Positions 34,894-43,196 of a stretch of 64,000 bases of DNA are shown in pieces (positions within the stretch are counted from its first letter, which is position 1; every line of letters starts with the position of its first letter). A program made the position numbers and the translations under genes. Under the pieces are notes generated by a model, which saw only the letters and a program-made list of their open reading frames with translations, was not told the DNA's origin and did not search any database. The stretch is taken from assembly GCA_050633545.1 (NCBI GenBank), contig JBOEGS010000002.1, forward strand, positions 558,001 to 622,000, read 5' to 3'. This DNA comes from Litorivita sp050633545. Lineage in GTDB: Bacteria > Pseudomonadota > Alphaproteobacteria > Rhodobacterales > Rhodobacteraceae.

Positions 34894-35046
34894 GCAAGGT
34901 TCCCATTGACGTAACTGTCAAATTGCGCGAAGCTGCACAAAATGACATAAAATTCCAGTTAATCCCATCTGACCACGTCAGAAGGTGCAGAACAAGCGAT
35001 TCCATGCGTGTCGCCGATTCAACTTAAGCGGACAAGGACGGCTGAA

Positions 35047-35394
35047 ATGGCAGAGACCAACTATTCAGACAGCTCTCAGATCCTGGGGCTCGGGAAAACA
35101 CCCGCGCAGTGGGTCGAAGTCATGGCTGGGATGGGGATCGATATTTCGGAACGCACGTTACGCGAGCGAGCAAATGAGACGGGCGTATTTTACCGCCTTG
35201 GGCGAACCATGCTGATCACGCCTGCGCAGATTGATACGATTTTTGAAGGAGGCCAGTCATGCCGCTCCAAATTTACAAGAGGGGCCGTGTCTACTGGGCC
35301 AAGGGGTGGATTGAATACAACGGCAGGCCAATCGCCGGCCCATACCGGCGAAGCACTAAGGCATCTACAGAAGAGGGCGCACGGGACTGGATAA
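35047..35394 (+). CDS. Excisionase-like HTH protein overlapping the integrase
   Basis: The start MAETNYSDSS has AAGGA upstream; the 115-residue product carries a short winged/HTH segment (GIDISERTLRERANETGVFY) and an ending VFYRLGRTMLITPAQID, as in excisionases and AlpA-type proteins that read DNA for element excision. Its last 45 codons overlap the start of the integrase gene in another frame. The conserved part ends near the integrase start, so the C-terminal tail may be unimportant. Confidence 0.6.
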   Translation: MAETNYSDSSQILGLGKTPAQWVEVMAGMGIDISERTLRERANETGVFYRLGRTMLITPAQIDTIFEGGQSCRSKFTRGAVSTGPRGGLNTTAGQSPAHTGEALRHLQKRAHGTG

Positions 35395-36353
35395 ACCATG
35401 AGACCGAGCGCCAGATCCGTCGCTATGTCGTGGGCGACGAACCGAGCAAGACGTTCTCCGATGCCATTATGCTCTACAACGCTTCGCCTAAGGCAGCGAA
35501 GCAGTTGATCCCGATTGTCGAAGTAATCGGCGACCTGTCGCTAGGCGCGATATCTGGTGCGCTATTGAAGAGCCTTGGACCAAAGCTGAAACCTAAAGCT
35601 TCGACCGATACCTGGTGGCGTGAAATCGTGACGCCCGCGAGTGCGGTCATCAACAATGCGCATGAGCTGGAAGGCACGCCTCTGATCCGTGTGAAGCCCT
35701 ACGACAAGTTCGAGCGGATCGCGCAGGACAAGCGGCGCGGCAAGCTAAGCCGCGTAGAGCGCACGCCAGCAGACAAGGAATGGATCGAAGCCTTTTGCCG
35801 TGCTGCTGATCCGTACAACGCCGCGCTGGTCCGGTTTATGTTTGAGACGGCTGCACGGATTGATCAAGCCGCGTCATTGGAGCCTGATGACCTTCGGCCG
35901 CACGAAAACAAAGTCCGAGTAAAAGCACAGAAGGGGCATCCGGAAAGCTGGATTACCGTTTCGCCTCAGATGATGGACGAGCTTCTTGCGCTGCCGCCGA
36001 AGCGACCCAAAAACCGCAAAACCGGCAAATTCATGAAAGCCCGTGTTTTTGGCTATGGCAGCTCGACAGGCTACAACACGCGCTGGAAGACGATTTGTAA
36101 GCACGCGGGCATTCCGTACCTATCTGCGCATCCAGCTGGACGGCACGGCTTCTTCACGGAGCTTGTTGTCCGTCAGGGCGTCGATCCGGTCACTGCAGCC
36201 AAAGCTGGCCGCTGGTCAGACCCTAATTTGCCCATGCGCATCTATGCTCACGCAGAGACCGATGAGGCCGACATCAGGGCCCGTTTTCGTACAAACCATG
36301 TACAGGCGGACACTGTACAAACACCCAAGAGCACGAAATCACAGAAGGAATAG
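35259..36353 (+). CDS. int: Tyrosine-type integrase of the element
   Basis: A 364-residue recombinase; the ATG has a strong AAGGAGG six bases before it. An N-terminal AT-hook-like/arm-binding part and core-binding domain precede the catalytic domain: box I Arg in ETAARIDQAASLEPDD, the H-x-x-R box appears as HPAGRHGFF, and the catalytic Tyr is in MRIYAHAETDEAD. It catalyses exchange between the 47-bp tRNA core sites. It lies 14 bp from attR. The last codons overlap the GTACAAA motifs that may be its own arm sites. Confidence 0.93.
   Translation: MPLQIYKRGRVYWAKGWIEYNGRPIAGPYRRSTKASTEEGARDWINHETERQIRRYVVGDEPSKTFSDAIMLYNASPKAAKQLIPIVEVIGDLSLGAISGALLKSLGPKLKPKASTDTWWREIVTPASAVINNAHELEGTPLIRVKPYDKFERIAQDKRRGKLSRVERTPADKEWIEAFCRAADPYNAALVRFMFETAARIDQAASLEPDDLRPHENKVRVKAQKGHPESWITVSPQMMDELLALPPKRPKNRKTGKFMKARVFGYGSSTGYNTRWKTICKHAGIPYLSAHPAGRHGFFTELVVRQGVDPVTAAKAGRWSDPNLPMRIYAHAETDEADIRARFRTNHVQADTVQTPKSTKSQKE
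36289..36321. promoter_or_regulatory. GTACAAA motifs by attR (candidate integrase arm sites)
   Basis: GTACAAA occurs at 36289-36295 and 36315-36321, with GTACAGG at 36300-36306 between, all in the same orientation, 47-79 bp from the attR core. The same word is present twice near attL at 10838 and 10849. Confidence 0.5.
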
Positions 36354-36367
36354 CGCTATGAACGGTT

Positions 36368-36414
36368 CCCTCCTAAGGGGCAGGTTGCAGGTTCGAATCC
36401 TGCCGGGGTCGCCA
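36368..36414 (+). repeat. attR: 47-bp direct repeat (3' tRNA-Arg fragment)
   Basis: Identical to 10688-10734. It lacks the acceptor 5' strand and the D arm, so it is not a tRNA gene but the right end of the element. Confidence 0.95.
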
Positions 36415-36436
36415 TGTGCGATTTAATTTTTGGGCG

Positions 36437-37141
36437 CTAAATTACTCGAATGACATCCTTGCCAACCGAGAGCATATAGCCGCGGCGGGCGATGTTTTTG
36501 ACCAATAGCTCGCTAACCATCTGGTTGCCTAAAGTGTCGCGTAATCGTTTGATGCGGGTCGCGCCTGCGGCCTCTTCGCAATCGGATGAGGCGCGCCCTG
36601 ATATTACCCCTTCGATTTCGGCGCCGGTCATCACGTCGTCGTCCATCCGCGCCTCGGCCAGAACGCTCAGGGTTTCCATCGCGGCGGGGGTGAGCTTGAA
36701 CCCCATGTTATTGAGGTAGACGGTATTTTCCTCGCGGCTGATCAAAAGCGAGCTGACCTGAATGCCCGACCGCTCAATTTGCGCCATGCGGCGGTTCATC
36801 GTCACCAGCATCACCAAAAATACCAGTGCCGCGACCAAAAGAGCGGCGGCAAAGAGCATCAACACAAAAATTACCATGCGGTAGCCTGCGAGCGTGTCGG
36901 AAAAGGCCGTGCCCGATTGGGCGAGGATCTCCAACAGCTTGATCTCGGCCTGCGCGGTCAGATCGGTGTTCTCGACAAACAACCGCTCGACCCGCGCGTT
37001 GAACGCATTGGCGCTGGGCAGGGCAGCGAACAGAACCGCCGCCGCCGCGATCAACGCCAAAGCGATTGCCGCGATCCCGCCGTAAACGATGCGGCTGCCG
37101 GAGCGGCGCGCCTCAGAAGCGGAGGTAGTATGGTCCGGCAT
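36437..37141 (-). CDS. Membrane-anchored winged-helix regulator
   Basis: A 234-residue protein starting at the ATG with AAGGAAG upstream. TM helices lie at about 17-42 and 88-114; the short loop between is periplasmic. The C-terminal part (145-227) looks like an OmpR/PhoB-type winged helix (FKLTPAAMETLSVLAEARMD, then NIARRGYMLSV). A DNA-binding domain fixed to the membrane at the C-terminal side of two TMs is an unusual layout. Its targets are unknown. Confidence 0.68.
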   Translation of the reverse strand: MPDHTTSASEARRSGSRIVYGGIAAIALALIAAAAVLFAALPSANAFNARVERLFVENTDLTAQAEIKLLEILAQSGTAFSDTLAGYRMVIFVLMLFAAALLVAALVFLVMLVTMNRRMAQIERSGIQVSSLLISREENTVYLNNMGFKLTPAAMETLSVLAEARMDDDVMTGAEIEGVISGRASSDCEEAAGATRIKRLRDTLGNQMVSELLVKNIARRGYMLSVGKDVIRVI

Positions 37142-37424
37142 TGGTCTTCCTTCGGTCCAATTGCGAGGCATCGAAAACCGACAGGACCTGTAGCAAAGTC
37201 CATCCGTTTTGCTTGAGCCGTTTGGCGGCCTCATCGGTCGCGTCGGATTTGGTGCAGGCCCCGTTCAGGGCCAGCACGCCATAGTGCAGCTTAAGGGGCG
37301 CGTCTTGCTTGGCCTTATAATCGGCATAGCAATCGGCGGCCCGTGCTGCGGGGGCGAATGCAAGTGCAAGGCCAAGACCAAGGACCATCGCCGCGCGCAG
37401 GGGTGTGAAAATACGTGTCATCAT
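37113..37424 (-). CDS. Small secreted protein upstream of the membrane regulator
   Basis: From the double ATG at 37424/37421 the product is about 103 residues with a signal peptide ending APAARAADC. The mature part is compact with two Cys. It overlaps the regulator start by 29 bp, so they are probably coupled. The family looks conserved in Rhodobacteraceae but has no known role. Confidence 0.6.
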   Translation of the reverse strand: MMTRIFTPLRAAMVLGLGLALAFAPAARAADCYADYKAKQDAPLKLHYGVLALNGACTKSDATDEAAKRLKQNGWTLLQVLSVFDASQLDRRKTNAGPYYLRF

Positions 37425-37638
37425 GGGCTGCACTGTGCGCGCCGCCGCGCGGTTATTCAATATCCATGCCCTGAGCGGCCCACGAAAACGGGCTGCTATC
37501 GGATAACCATGCCGCGTTATTGCCTGTCTTTGCCGCCGCGCGCCATCGTTTGACCATCACCGCCGTCTTGCCTGACCCAACGGGCGCTTCGGCACTTTGG
37601 TCCAAGCGCAGATGCGCGCAACACGAAAGGACAACCCT

Positions 37639-38235
37639 ATGTCCCGCAAGTTTATTTCCGGCATTCTTGCCGCTTCGATTGCCATCTCGACCCTGTCGGG
37701 GGTTCCGGCCCGCGCGGACGAGCGTGACGCCATGCGCGCCGTGGCGGGGATCACCGCTCTGTTTATCCTCGGCAAAGCCATAGAGAACAGCCGCCGTGAC
37801 CGCGAAACCGTGACGCGTCAAACCGGACCATCACGCGAAGAGGTCTTGCGCCGCCAACGAGAAGAAGAGCGTGCCCGTGCCCGCGAACGTGAGCGCGAAG
37901 AAGAGCGCGCCCGCCGCGAGCGCGAGCGCGGCTATGGACATGGGGGGGCCTATTACGGCGGTCGCCATGATGACAGACCCCACAAGATTATCCCGCGCCC
38001 CTTGCCGCCCGTGGTGGTGGGGAACCTCTTGCCGCGCGAATGCCGCGTGTCCTTGCCGACCAATCGCGGCACGCTCAACGGGTTTGGCGCGCGCTGCCTC
38101 GAGCGCAATTTCCGCCACGCCTCGCGCTTGCCGCAAACCTGCATCACCCGTGTCGAGCGCAGCCGAGGGCCGGATCGTTTGATCTATGGCGAGCGCTGCC
38201 TCAATGCACGCGGCTACCGGATCGCCCGCCGCTGA
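37639..38235 (+). CDS. Exported Arg/Glu-rich protein
   Basis: A 198-residue protein with AAAGGAC before ATG. A signal peptide (ISGILAASIAISTLSG, cleavage near ARA) is followed by a hydrophobic patch, a strongly charged Arg/Glu segment (EEERARAREREREEERARR), then a Gly-rich linker and a C-terminal part with four Cys (ECRVSLPTNRG, RCLERNF, TCITRV, RCLNARGY) that probably form disulfides. Not a named family. Confidence 0.68.
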   Translation: MSRKFISGILAASIAISTLSGVPARADERDAMRAVAGITALFILGKAIENSRRDRETVTRQTGPSREEVLRRQREEERARAREREREEERARRERERGYGHGGAYYGGRHDDRPHKIIPRPLPPVVVGNLLPRECRVSLPTNRGTLNGFGARCLERNFRHASRLPQTCITRVERSRGPDRLIYGERCLNARGYRIARR

Positions 38236-38351
38236 GCAGAGCGGTGCCATAGGCCGCAGGCGGGCGCAGAGGGGGCCTTGGACATGGGCTCCCTCTCTCT
38301 TTTTATGCGCGCCCTCTTGTCATACCCCGCGCCCTGCGCTTTGACGGGGAT

Positions 38352-39008
38352 ATGAGCACAGCGCAAAAAACCGCCCCCGATTACAGCTATGAGACCGCCG
38401 CGCATCAGCGAGGGCATCGCATTGTCGCCGGTGTGGACGAGGTCGGGCGCGGCCCGTTGGCCGGTCCGGTGAGCGCCGCCGCCGTGATCCTCGATCCCGA
38501 TGATATTCCCGAAGGGCTCAACGATTCCAAAAAGCTATCGGCCAAACGTCGCGAAGTGCTCTTTGCGCAAATCATGGAGCGGGCCGAGGTCAGCATCGCG
38601 CATGCTTCGGTCGAGGAGATCGACGAGTTGAACATCCTGCGCGCCTCGCATCTGGCGATGGAGCGCGCGGTTGCCGGATTGTCACGCCGTCCTGACCATC
38701 TGTTGATCGACGGCAATATGATCCCGCGCGGCCTCGCGGCGCAGGGCTATTCGAGCGACGCGATCATCAAGGGCGATGCGCGCTCAGTGTCGATTTCGGC
38801 GGCCTCAATTATGGCCAAAATAAGGCGCGACCACATCATGTGGGATTTGGCGCAACAGTTCCCCGGCTATGGATGGGAGACCAACGCTGGATACCCGTCA
38901 AAAAGCCACAGGTTGGCGCTCGAAAATCTAGGGGTTACCCCACACCATAGACGTTCGTTCAAGCCCGTCCACAATATGTTGTATCAACACAAAAAACTAA
39001 GTGATTGA
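38352..39008 (+). CDS. rnhB: Ribonuclease HII
   Basis: A 218-residue protein with the RNase HII motifs: GVDEVGRGPLAGPV (first metal ligands), NDSKKLSAKRRE, and the third acidic site in IIKGDARSVSISAASIMAK. It removes ribonucleotides misinserted in DNA and RNA primers. It sits directly upstream of ccrM, which is a conserved pairing in Rhodobacterales. Confidence 0.96.
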   Translation: MSTAQKTAPDYSYETAAHQRGHRIVAGVDEVGRGPLAGPVSAAAVILDPDDIPEGLNDSKKLSAKRREVLFAQIMERAEVSIAHASVEEIDELNILRASHLAMERAVAGLSRRPDHLLIDGNMIPRGLAAQGYSSDAIIKGDARSVSISAASIMAKIRRDHIMWDLAQQFPGYGWETNAGYPSKSHRLALENLGVTPHHRRSFKPVHNMLYQHKKLSD

Positions 39009-39045
39009 TTCAAAAAAGAATTTGACCGCGAATCGTCTTTGACTC
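39007..39045. promoter_or_regulatory. Triple GANTC cluster in the ccrM promoter region
   Basis: GATTC (39007-39011), GAATC (39030-39034) and GACTC (39041-39045) lie in 39 bp between the rnhB stop and ccrM. These are CcrM methylation sites, so the gene is likely to sense its own methylation, as known for Caulobacter ccrM. Confidence 0.65.
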
Positions 39046-39098
39046 ATCCTGACCTCAACCAAAGAGCGCAACCAATTGCGCCGGGACCAGAGGCAGAA

Positions 39099-40202
39099 AT
39101 GAAGACAATGACCCAAGCGACGGGCGCATCCGCGCTCCCTCTCAACACGATTCTTGATGGCGATTGCATCGAGGTGATGAATTCCCTGCCGGAGAATTCA
39201 ATCGATCTCATCTTCGCTGATCCCCCCTATAATCTACAGCTCAAAGGCGACCTTCACCGCCCTGACAATTCGCGTGTGGATGCGGTGGATGACCATTGGG
39301 ATCAATTCTCGTCTTTCGCGGCCTATGACAAATTTACCCGCGACTGGCTCAAGGCCGCGCGGCGTATCCTCAAGCCCAACGGCGCGATCTGGGTCATCGG
39401 GTCCTATCACAACATCTTCCGCGTCGGCGCGGCCTTGCAGGACGCCGGATATTGGATCCTCAATGATGTCGTGTGGCGCAAATCCAACCCGATGCCGAAT
39501 TTCCGTGGCAAGCGGTTCACCAATGCGCATGAGACGATGATCTGGGCCTCCAAGCAGGAGGGCGGCAAATACACCTTCAACTACGAGGCGCTGAAATCGC
39601 TCAACGAGGGCATTCAGATGCGTTCGGATTGGGTTTTGCCGATCTGTAACGGCGGCGAGCGGATCAAGGATGAGAACGGCGAAAAGGCCCATCCCACACA
39701 AAAGCCCGAAAGCCTGTTGCACCGCGTTATGGTCGGATCGACCAACCCCGGCGATGTGGTGCTTGACCCGTTCTTCGGCACGGGCACCACGGGTGCGGTG
39801 GCGAAAATGCTGGGCCGTGAATTCATCGGCATCGAGCGCGAGCAAGCCTATCGCAAAGTGGCGCAAAAACGCATCGACAATACCCGCAAATTCGACCGCG
39901 AGGCTTTGCAGGTCTCGACCTCGAAACGTGCCGAACCGCGCGTGCCCTTTGGCCAATTGGTCGAACGCGGCATGCTGCGCCCGGGTGAGGAATTGTTGTC
40001 GATGAATGGCCGTCACAAAGCCAAAGTGCGCGCCGATGGCACGCTGATCGGCGATGACGTCAAAGGCTCGATCCATCAGGTCGGCGCGAAACTCGAAGGC
40101 GCGCCAAGCTGTAACGGCTGGACCTACTGGTGCTTCAAACGGGACGGTAAAACCGTGCCAATTGACATCCTGCGCCAACAGATTCGCGCGGAAATGGGCT
40201 AA
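39099..40202 (+). CDS. ccrM: Cell-cycle DNA adenine methyltransferase CcrM
   Basis: The start is MKTMTQATGA with GAGG 5 bases upstream (the longer TTG-started frame is less likely). The 367-residue beta-class enzyme has DPPYNL (catalytic motif IV), the SAM motif DPFFGTGTTGAVAKM and a C-terminal RAMA-like domain (VKGSIHQVGAKLEGAPSCNG). It methylates adenine in GANTC after replication and helps time the cell cycle. A strong terminator follows. Confidence 0.96.
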   Translation: MKTMTQATGASALPLNTILDGDCIEVMNSLPENSIDLIFADPPYNLQLKGDLHRPDNSRVDAVDDHWDQFSSFAAYDKFTRDWLKAARRILKPNGAIWVIGSYHNIFRVGAALQDAGYWILNDVVWRKSNPMPNFRGKRFTNAHETMIWASKQEGGKYTFNYEALKSLNEGIQMRSDWVLPICNGGERIKDENGEKAHPTQKPESLLHRVMVGSTNPGDVVLDPFFGTGTTGAVAKMLGREFIGIEREQAYRKVAQKRIDNTRKFDREALQVSTSKRAEPRVPFGQLVERGMLRPGEELLSMNGRHKAKVRADGTLIGDDVKGSIHQVGAKLEGAPSCNGWTYWCFKRDGKTVPIDILRQQIRAEMG

Positions 40203-40287
40203 CCGCCCGCGCACTCACACACAGTTTTATCGGAGTTGTTCTTGGGAACACCGCCGGTGCTTGTGGCCTTGGCCGCGGCACCTACTT

Positions 40288-40317
40288 GCCTCGCCTTAAT
40301 TGGCGGGGCTTTTTTTG
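40288..40317 (+). terminator. Intrinsic terminator after ccrM
   Basis: GCCTCGCC/GGCGGGGC stem (40288-40309) with loop TTAATT and a run of T (40310-40316). It lies 86 bp after the ccrM stop and could also work for the convergent alkB on the other strand. Confidence 0.85.
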
Positions 40318-40336
40318 TTTGCGACTTTGGGCGGAT

Positions 40337-41467
40337 CTATCCCGCTTCGTGACGGCCGATCTTATAGGGCGCCCAATCGGTGATATCGGGGTAATGCTGT
40401 TTGCGCCACGCGCGCACGCGCGGGTTCATCACGCGCCGCCAAAGCGGCGGGATCATCGCAACAGAGGCCATCAGCGGGTAGCCAAAGGGCAATTGCGGGG
40501 CCTCGTCGGCCTCGTAGTTTTGCAACAAGGGAAAGCGCCGGTCGGGTTTGTAGTGATGATCCGAATGCCTTTGCAGGTTGATCAACAGCCAATTCGACGC
40601 TTTATGCGCCGCGTTCCACGAATGATGCGGTTTGACATGTTCGAACTTGCCGTTCCCCATATACCGACGGGTTAACCCGTAATGTTCGACATAGTTGGTC
40701 AGCTCGAGCTGCCAGACCGCTGACAACGCTTGCCAGAGGAACAGCAGCAGGCCGAGCCAGCCGCCCAGATAGATCGCCAGCCCCAGCATGACGAGTTGCA
40801 GCGCCCCATAGCGCCAGAACGGGTTGCGCAGGCTGAATTTGCCCGCCCCGCGCCGCGCCAGCATTGCCGCCTCGGCCGCCCAAGCCGAACGCGGGCAATC
40901 GCGCAGCACCCGCCAGAAAAACCGATGGAAGCCCTCGTTATAGCGCGCCGTGACCGCATCGCGCGGGGTGGCCACATGGACGTGATGCACCAATAGGTGC
41001 TCGGAGCGGAAATGCGAATAGAGCACCATCGACAAAAGCAGATCGCCCAGCCAACGCTCCAGATTGTTTTTCTGGTGCAAAAGCTCGTGGCTATAGACGA
41101 TCCCGATCGAGCCGGAAATCACCCCGACGCCAAAAAACAAAACTCCCATTTCGAGCGCGCTCAAATGATTGCTGTGGGCAACGTAATAGATAAGCCCGAA
41201 CACCGTCACAAATTGCACGGGAAACCAGATCATCGTAATGGCGCGATACCAAAACAGGTCTTCGGTCTCGGTTTGCGGGTCGGCGTTTTCAAGGTTCAGA
41301 CCCGTCAGCGCGTCGAGCAGGGTAAACAGCCACCACCCCGACGCGGGCAAAAGCAACACCGTCCACCCGCCCTGCGTCGCGCCGATCCACGCCATCGGCA
41401 CCAATCCCAGCGAGAGCCAGAACGGCGCGGCATTGCGAAATCGGCGAAGGGCAGAGGCGGGGATCAT
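40337..41467 (-). CDS. alkB: Alkane 1-monooxygenase / membrane di-iron hydroxylase
   Basis: A 376-residue integral membrane enzyme with the three AlkB-type His boxes (HELLHQKN, HLLVHHVHV, LQRHSDHH) plus NYVEHYGL. It would hydroxylate medium-chain alkanes or fatty chains with rubredoxin as donor. TM helices occupy residues 15-45, 80-130 and 215-250. No rubredoxin gene is next to it. It runs head-to-tail with mutY on the same strand, 6 bp apart. Confidence 0.9.
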   Translation of the reverse strand: MIPASALRRFRNAAPFWLSLGLVPMAWIGATQGGWTVLLLPASGWWLFTLLDALTGLNLENADPQTETEDLFWYRAITMIWFPVQFVTVFGLIYYVAHSNHLSALEMGVLFFGVGVISGSIGIVYSHELLHQKNNLERWLGDLLLSMVLYSHFRSEHLLVHHVHVATPRDAVTARYNEGFHRFFWRVLRDCPRSAWAAEAAMLARRGAGKFSLRNPFWRYGALQLVMLGLAIYLGGWLGLLLFLWQALSAVWQLELTNYVEHYGLTRRYMGNGKFEHVKPHHSWNAAHKASNWLLINLQRHSDHHYKPDRRFPLLQNYEADEAPQLPFGYPLMASVAMIPPLWRRVMNPRVRAWRKQHYPDITDWAPYKIGRHEAG

Positions 41468-41473
41468 CGGGTC

Positions 41474-42580
41474 CTATCCATTTCGGTCACTCAAGCGGCC
41501 AAGCGAAAGTCTATCGGCAAAGGCTCCTTGCGCAAGATCAAATGCCTTGCGCATCACCGTGGGCAGGTCCGAGGGGCGAAAGTCAGGCGGCGCGATGAAC
41601 TCCCCGCTTTCGGGGGCGGCGTCCATCGGCAAATCGGCGACCTGCACCGCGAGGCGCAGGTGGAAATGCGTAAACGTGTGGCGCGCCTCTTCGGGCAAGG
41701 CGCGCCAATCGGCCTGCGCGGGCGGGGCTTGGGTGAAGGTTTCGGCCCATGGCGCACCGGGCCAGCCGAGCATTCCCCCCAAAAGCCCCGTGTCGGGGCG
41801 GCGCTCCAACAGATAGGCGCCATCCGCGCGCCGCCCGATATAGGCCACGCCAAGCCGCACGGGTTTGGGCTTTTTGGGGGTCTTCTTGGGAAGCTGCGCC
41901 GCCGTGGCCGCCTTGCGCGCCGCACAAGGATCGCGCCATGGGCAAATGCCACAAGCTGGCGATTTCGGCGTGCAGATCGTCGCGCCCAAATCCATCACCG
42001 CTTGGGCGTAATCGCCGCAGCGCTGCGGCGGGGTAATCGCCGCCGCACGCGCCATCAATTCGGGCTTTGCGGCGGGTAAGGGCGTGTGAATATCGTAAAG
42101 CCGCGCCATGACCCTTTCGACATTGCCGTCCAAAACCGTCTGCTGCGCGTCAAAGGCGATCGCGGAAATCGCGGCGGCCGTATAAGGCCCGATGCCTGGC
42201 AGTTTGAGCAAAGCAGCATGATCATCGGGAAACTGCCCGCCGTGATCCGCCGTCACTACGCGGGCGCATTTGAGCAGGTTGCGCGCACGGGCGTAATAGC
42301 CAAGCCCTGCCCACTCTCCCATGACATCGCCGTCGTCCGCAGCGGCAAGATCCTCTATCCGCGGCCATCGGGCGGTAAAGCGGGTGAAATAGTCCTTTAC
42401 TGCCGCCACGGTGGTTTGCTGCAGCATCACTTCGGACAGCCAGATGCGGTAGGGATCGGGCCGCTGTCCAGACCGCAAGGATGCAGGCGGGATGCGCCAT
42501 GGCAAATCGCGCGCATGCACGTCATACCACGCCAGCAACGCATCGCTCATATCGGCCGTTTGGGGGCTGCTCTTTACCAT
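41474..42580 (-). CDS. mutY: A/G-specific adenine glycosylase
   Basis: A 368-residue protein; ATG at 42580 is used as the upstream TTG has no support. Catalytic Glu is in WLSEVMLQQTTVAAVKDYF, the helix-hairpin-helix is LPGIGPYTAAAISAIAF, and the 4Fe-4S ligands are in CTPKSPACGICPWRDPC. A C-terminal NUDIX-like domain recognises 8-oxoG. It removes A mispaired with 8-oxoG in base-excision repair. Confidence 0.96.
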   Translation of the reverse strand: MVKSSPQTADMSDALLAWYDVHARDLPWRIPPASLRSGQRPDPYRIWLSEVMLQQTTVAAVKDYFTRFTARWPRIEDLAAADDGDVMGEWAGLGYYARARNLLKCARVVTADHGGQFPDDHAALLKLPGIGPYTAAAISAIAFDAQQTVLDGNVERVMARLYDIHTPLPAAKPELMARAAAITPPQRCGDYAQAVMDLGATICTPKSPACGICPWRDPCAARKAATAAQLPKKTPKKPKPVRLGVAYIGRRADGAYLLERRPDTGLLGGMLGWPGAPWAETFTQAPPAQADWRALPEEARHTFTHFHLRLAVQVADLPMDAAPESGEFIAPPDFRPSDLPTVMRKAFDLAQGAFADRLSLGRLSDRNG

Positions 42581-42670
42581 GTCACGCAATCTTTATGCCT
42601 CTAAAGCGTTTCGGGGCTGTTTTGCCGCCCGCAAGCCACTAGAATAGCTTAAACACCTAGGATTCAAGTC

Positions 42671-43183
42671 ATGGCCGCACGGCGCAAACCCACCACGCGA
42701 GGTTTTAAACAGACCTCCAGCCTTTTGCAGGAGCGTATCCGCAAAGCAGGCGAGAGCCGTGGATTTGCGGTGACGCGCCTTTTGACCCATTGGCCCGAAA
42801 TCGTCGGCGAAGACATCGCCGCTATCGCACGGCCGGTTGATGTTAAATATGGCCGCCAAGGTTTTGGGGCGACGCTCAGCGTTTTGACCACCGGCCCCCA
42901 TGCGCCGATGCTGGAGATGCAAAAAGAGCAAATCCGCGCCAAGGTGAACGGCGTCTATGGCTATAACGCCATCTCGCGGTTGCGCATCACGCAAACCGCG
43001 CCAACAGGGTTTGCCGAAGGTCAGGCCGAATTTACCTACCGGCCCAAATCGACGTCAAAACCCGAGCCGAAACCCGAAGTTGTCGCGCAAGCACAAAGCC
43101 TTGCGGCGCCGGTCGGGGACGACAAACTACGCTTGGCGCTTGAAGCGCTGGGCCGGAATATTCTATCCAAGACGAAACGCTAG
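42671..43183 (+). CDS. DUF721/DciA-like protein
   Basis: A 170-residue protein with the DUF721 core at 30-110 (VTRLLTHWPEIVGEDIAAI, then LEMQKEQIRAKVNGVYG). DciA-type members load the replicative helicase DnaB in many bacteria. It diverges from mutY and is followed by the dsbA gene 13 bp downstream, an order common in Rhodobacteraceae. Confidence 0.85.
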   Translation: MAARRKPTTRGFKQTSSLLQERIRKAGESRGFAVTRLLTHWPEIVGEDIAAIARPVDVKYGRQGFGATLSVLTTGPHAPMLEMQKEQIRAKVNGVYGYNAISRLRITQTAPTGFAEGQAEFTYRPKSTSKPEPKPEVVAQAQSLAAPVGDDKLRLALEALGRNILSKTKR

Positions 43184-43196
43184 AAAGGGTTTCTTG

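Larger units (their letters stand above)
10688..36414. mobile_element. Integrative and mobilizable element in tRNA-Arg(CCU)
   Basis: The element is about 25.7 kb, bounded by an exact 47-bp direct repeat of the tRNA 3' part. A tyrosine integrase lies just inside attR. It carries a Rep-like gene, mobC, a ColE1-type relaxase with nested accessory genes, and a coupling ATPase, but no type IV secretion apparatus. That makes it an IME-type element rather than a self-transmissible ICE. Several cargo stretches (about 14.1-19.2 kb, 25.5-27.5 kb, 29.5-34.5 kb) are visibly AT-richer than the flanking chromosome, consistent with acquisition from other sources. Confidence 0.92.

Noticed and set aside
36368..36414. 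A second tRNA-Arg
   Set aside because: Only the anticodon-to-CCA portion is present; the acceptor 5' strand and D arm are missing. It is the attR copy.
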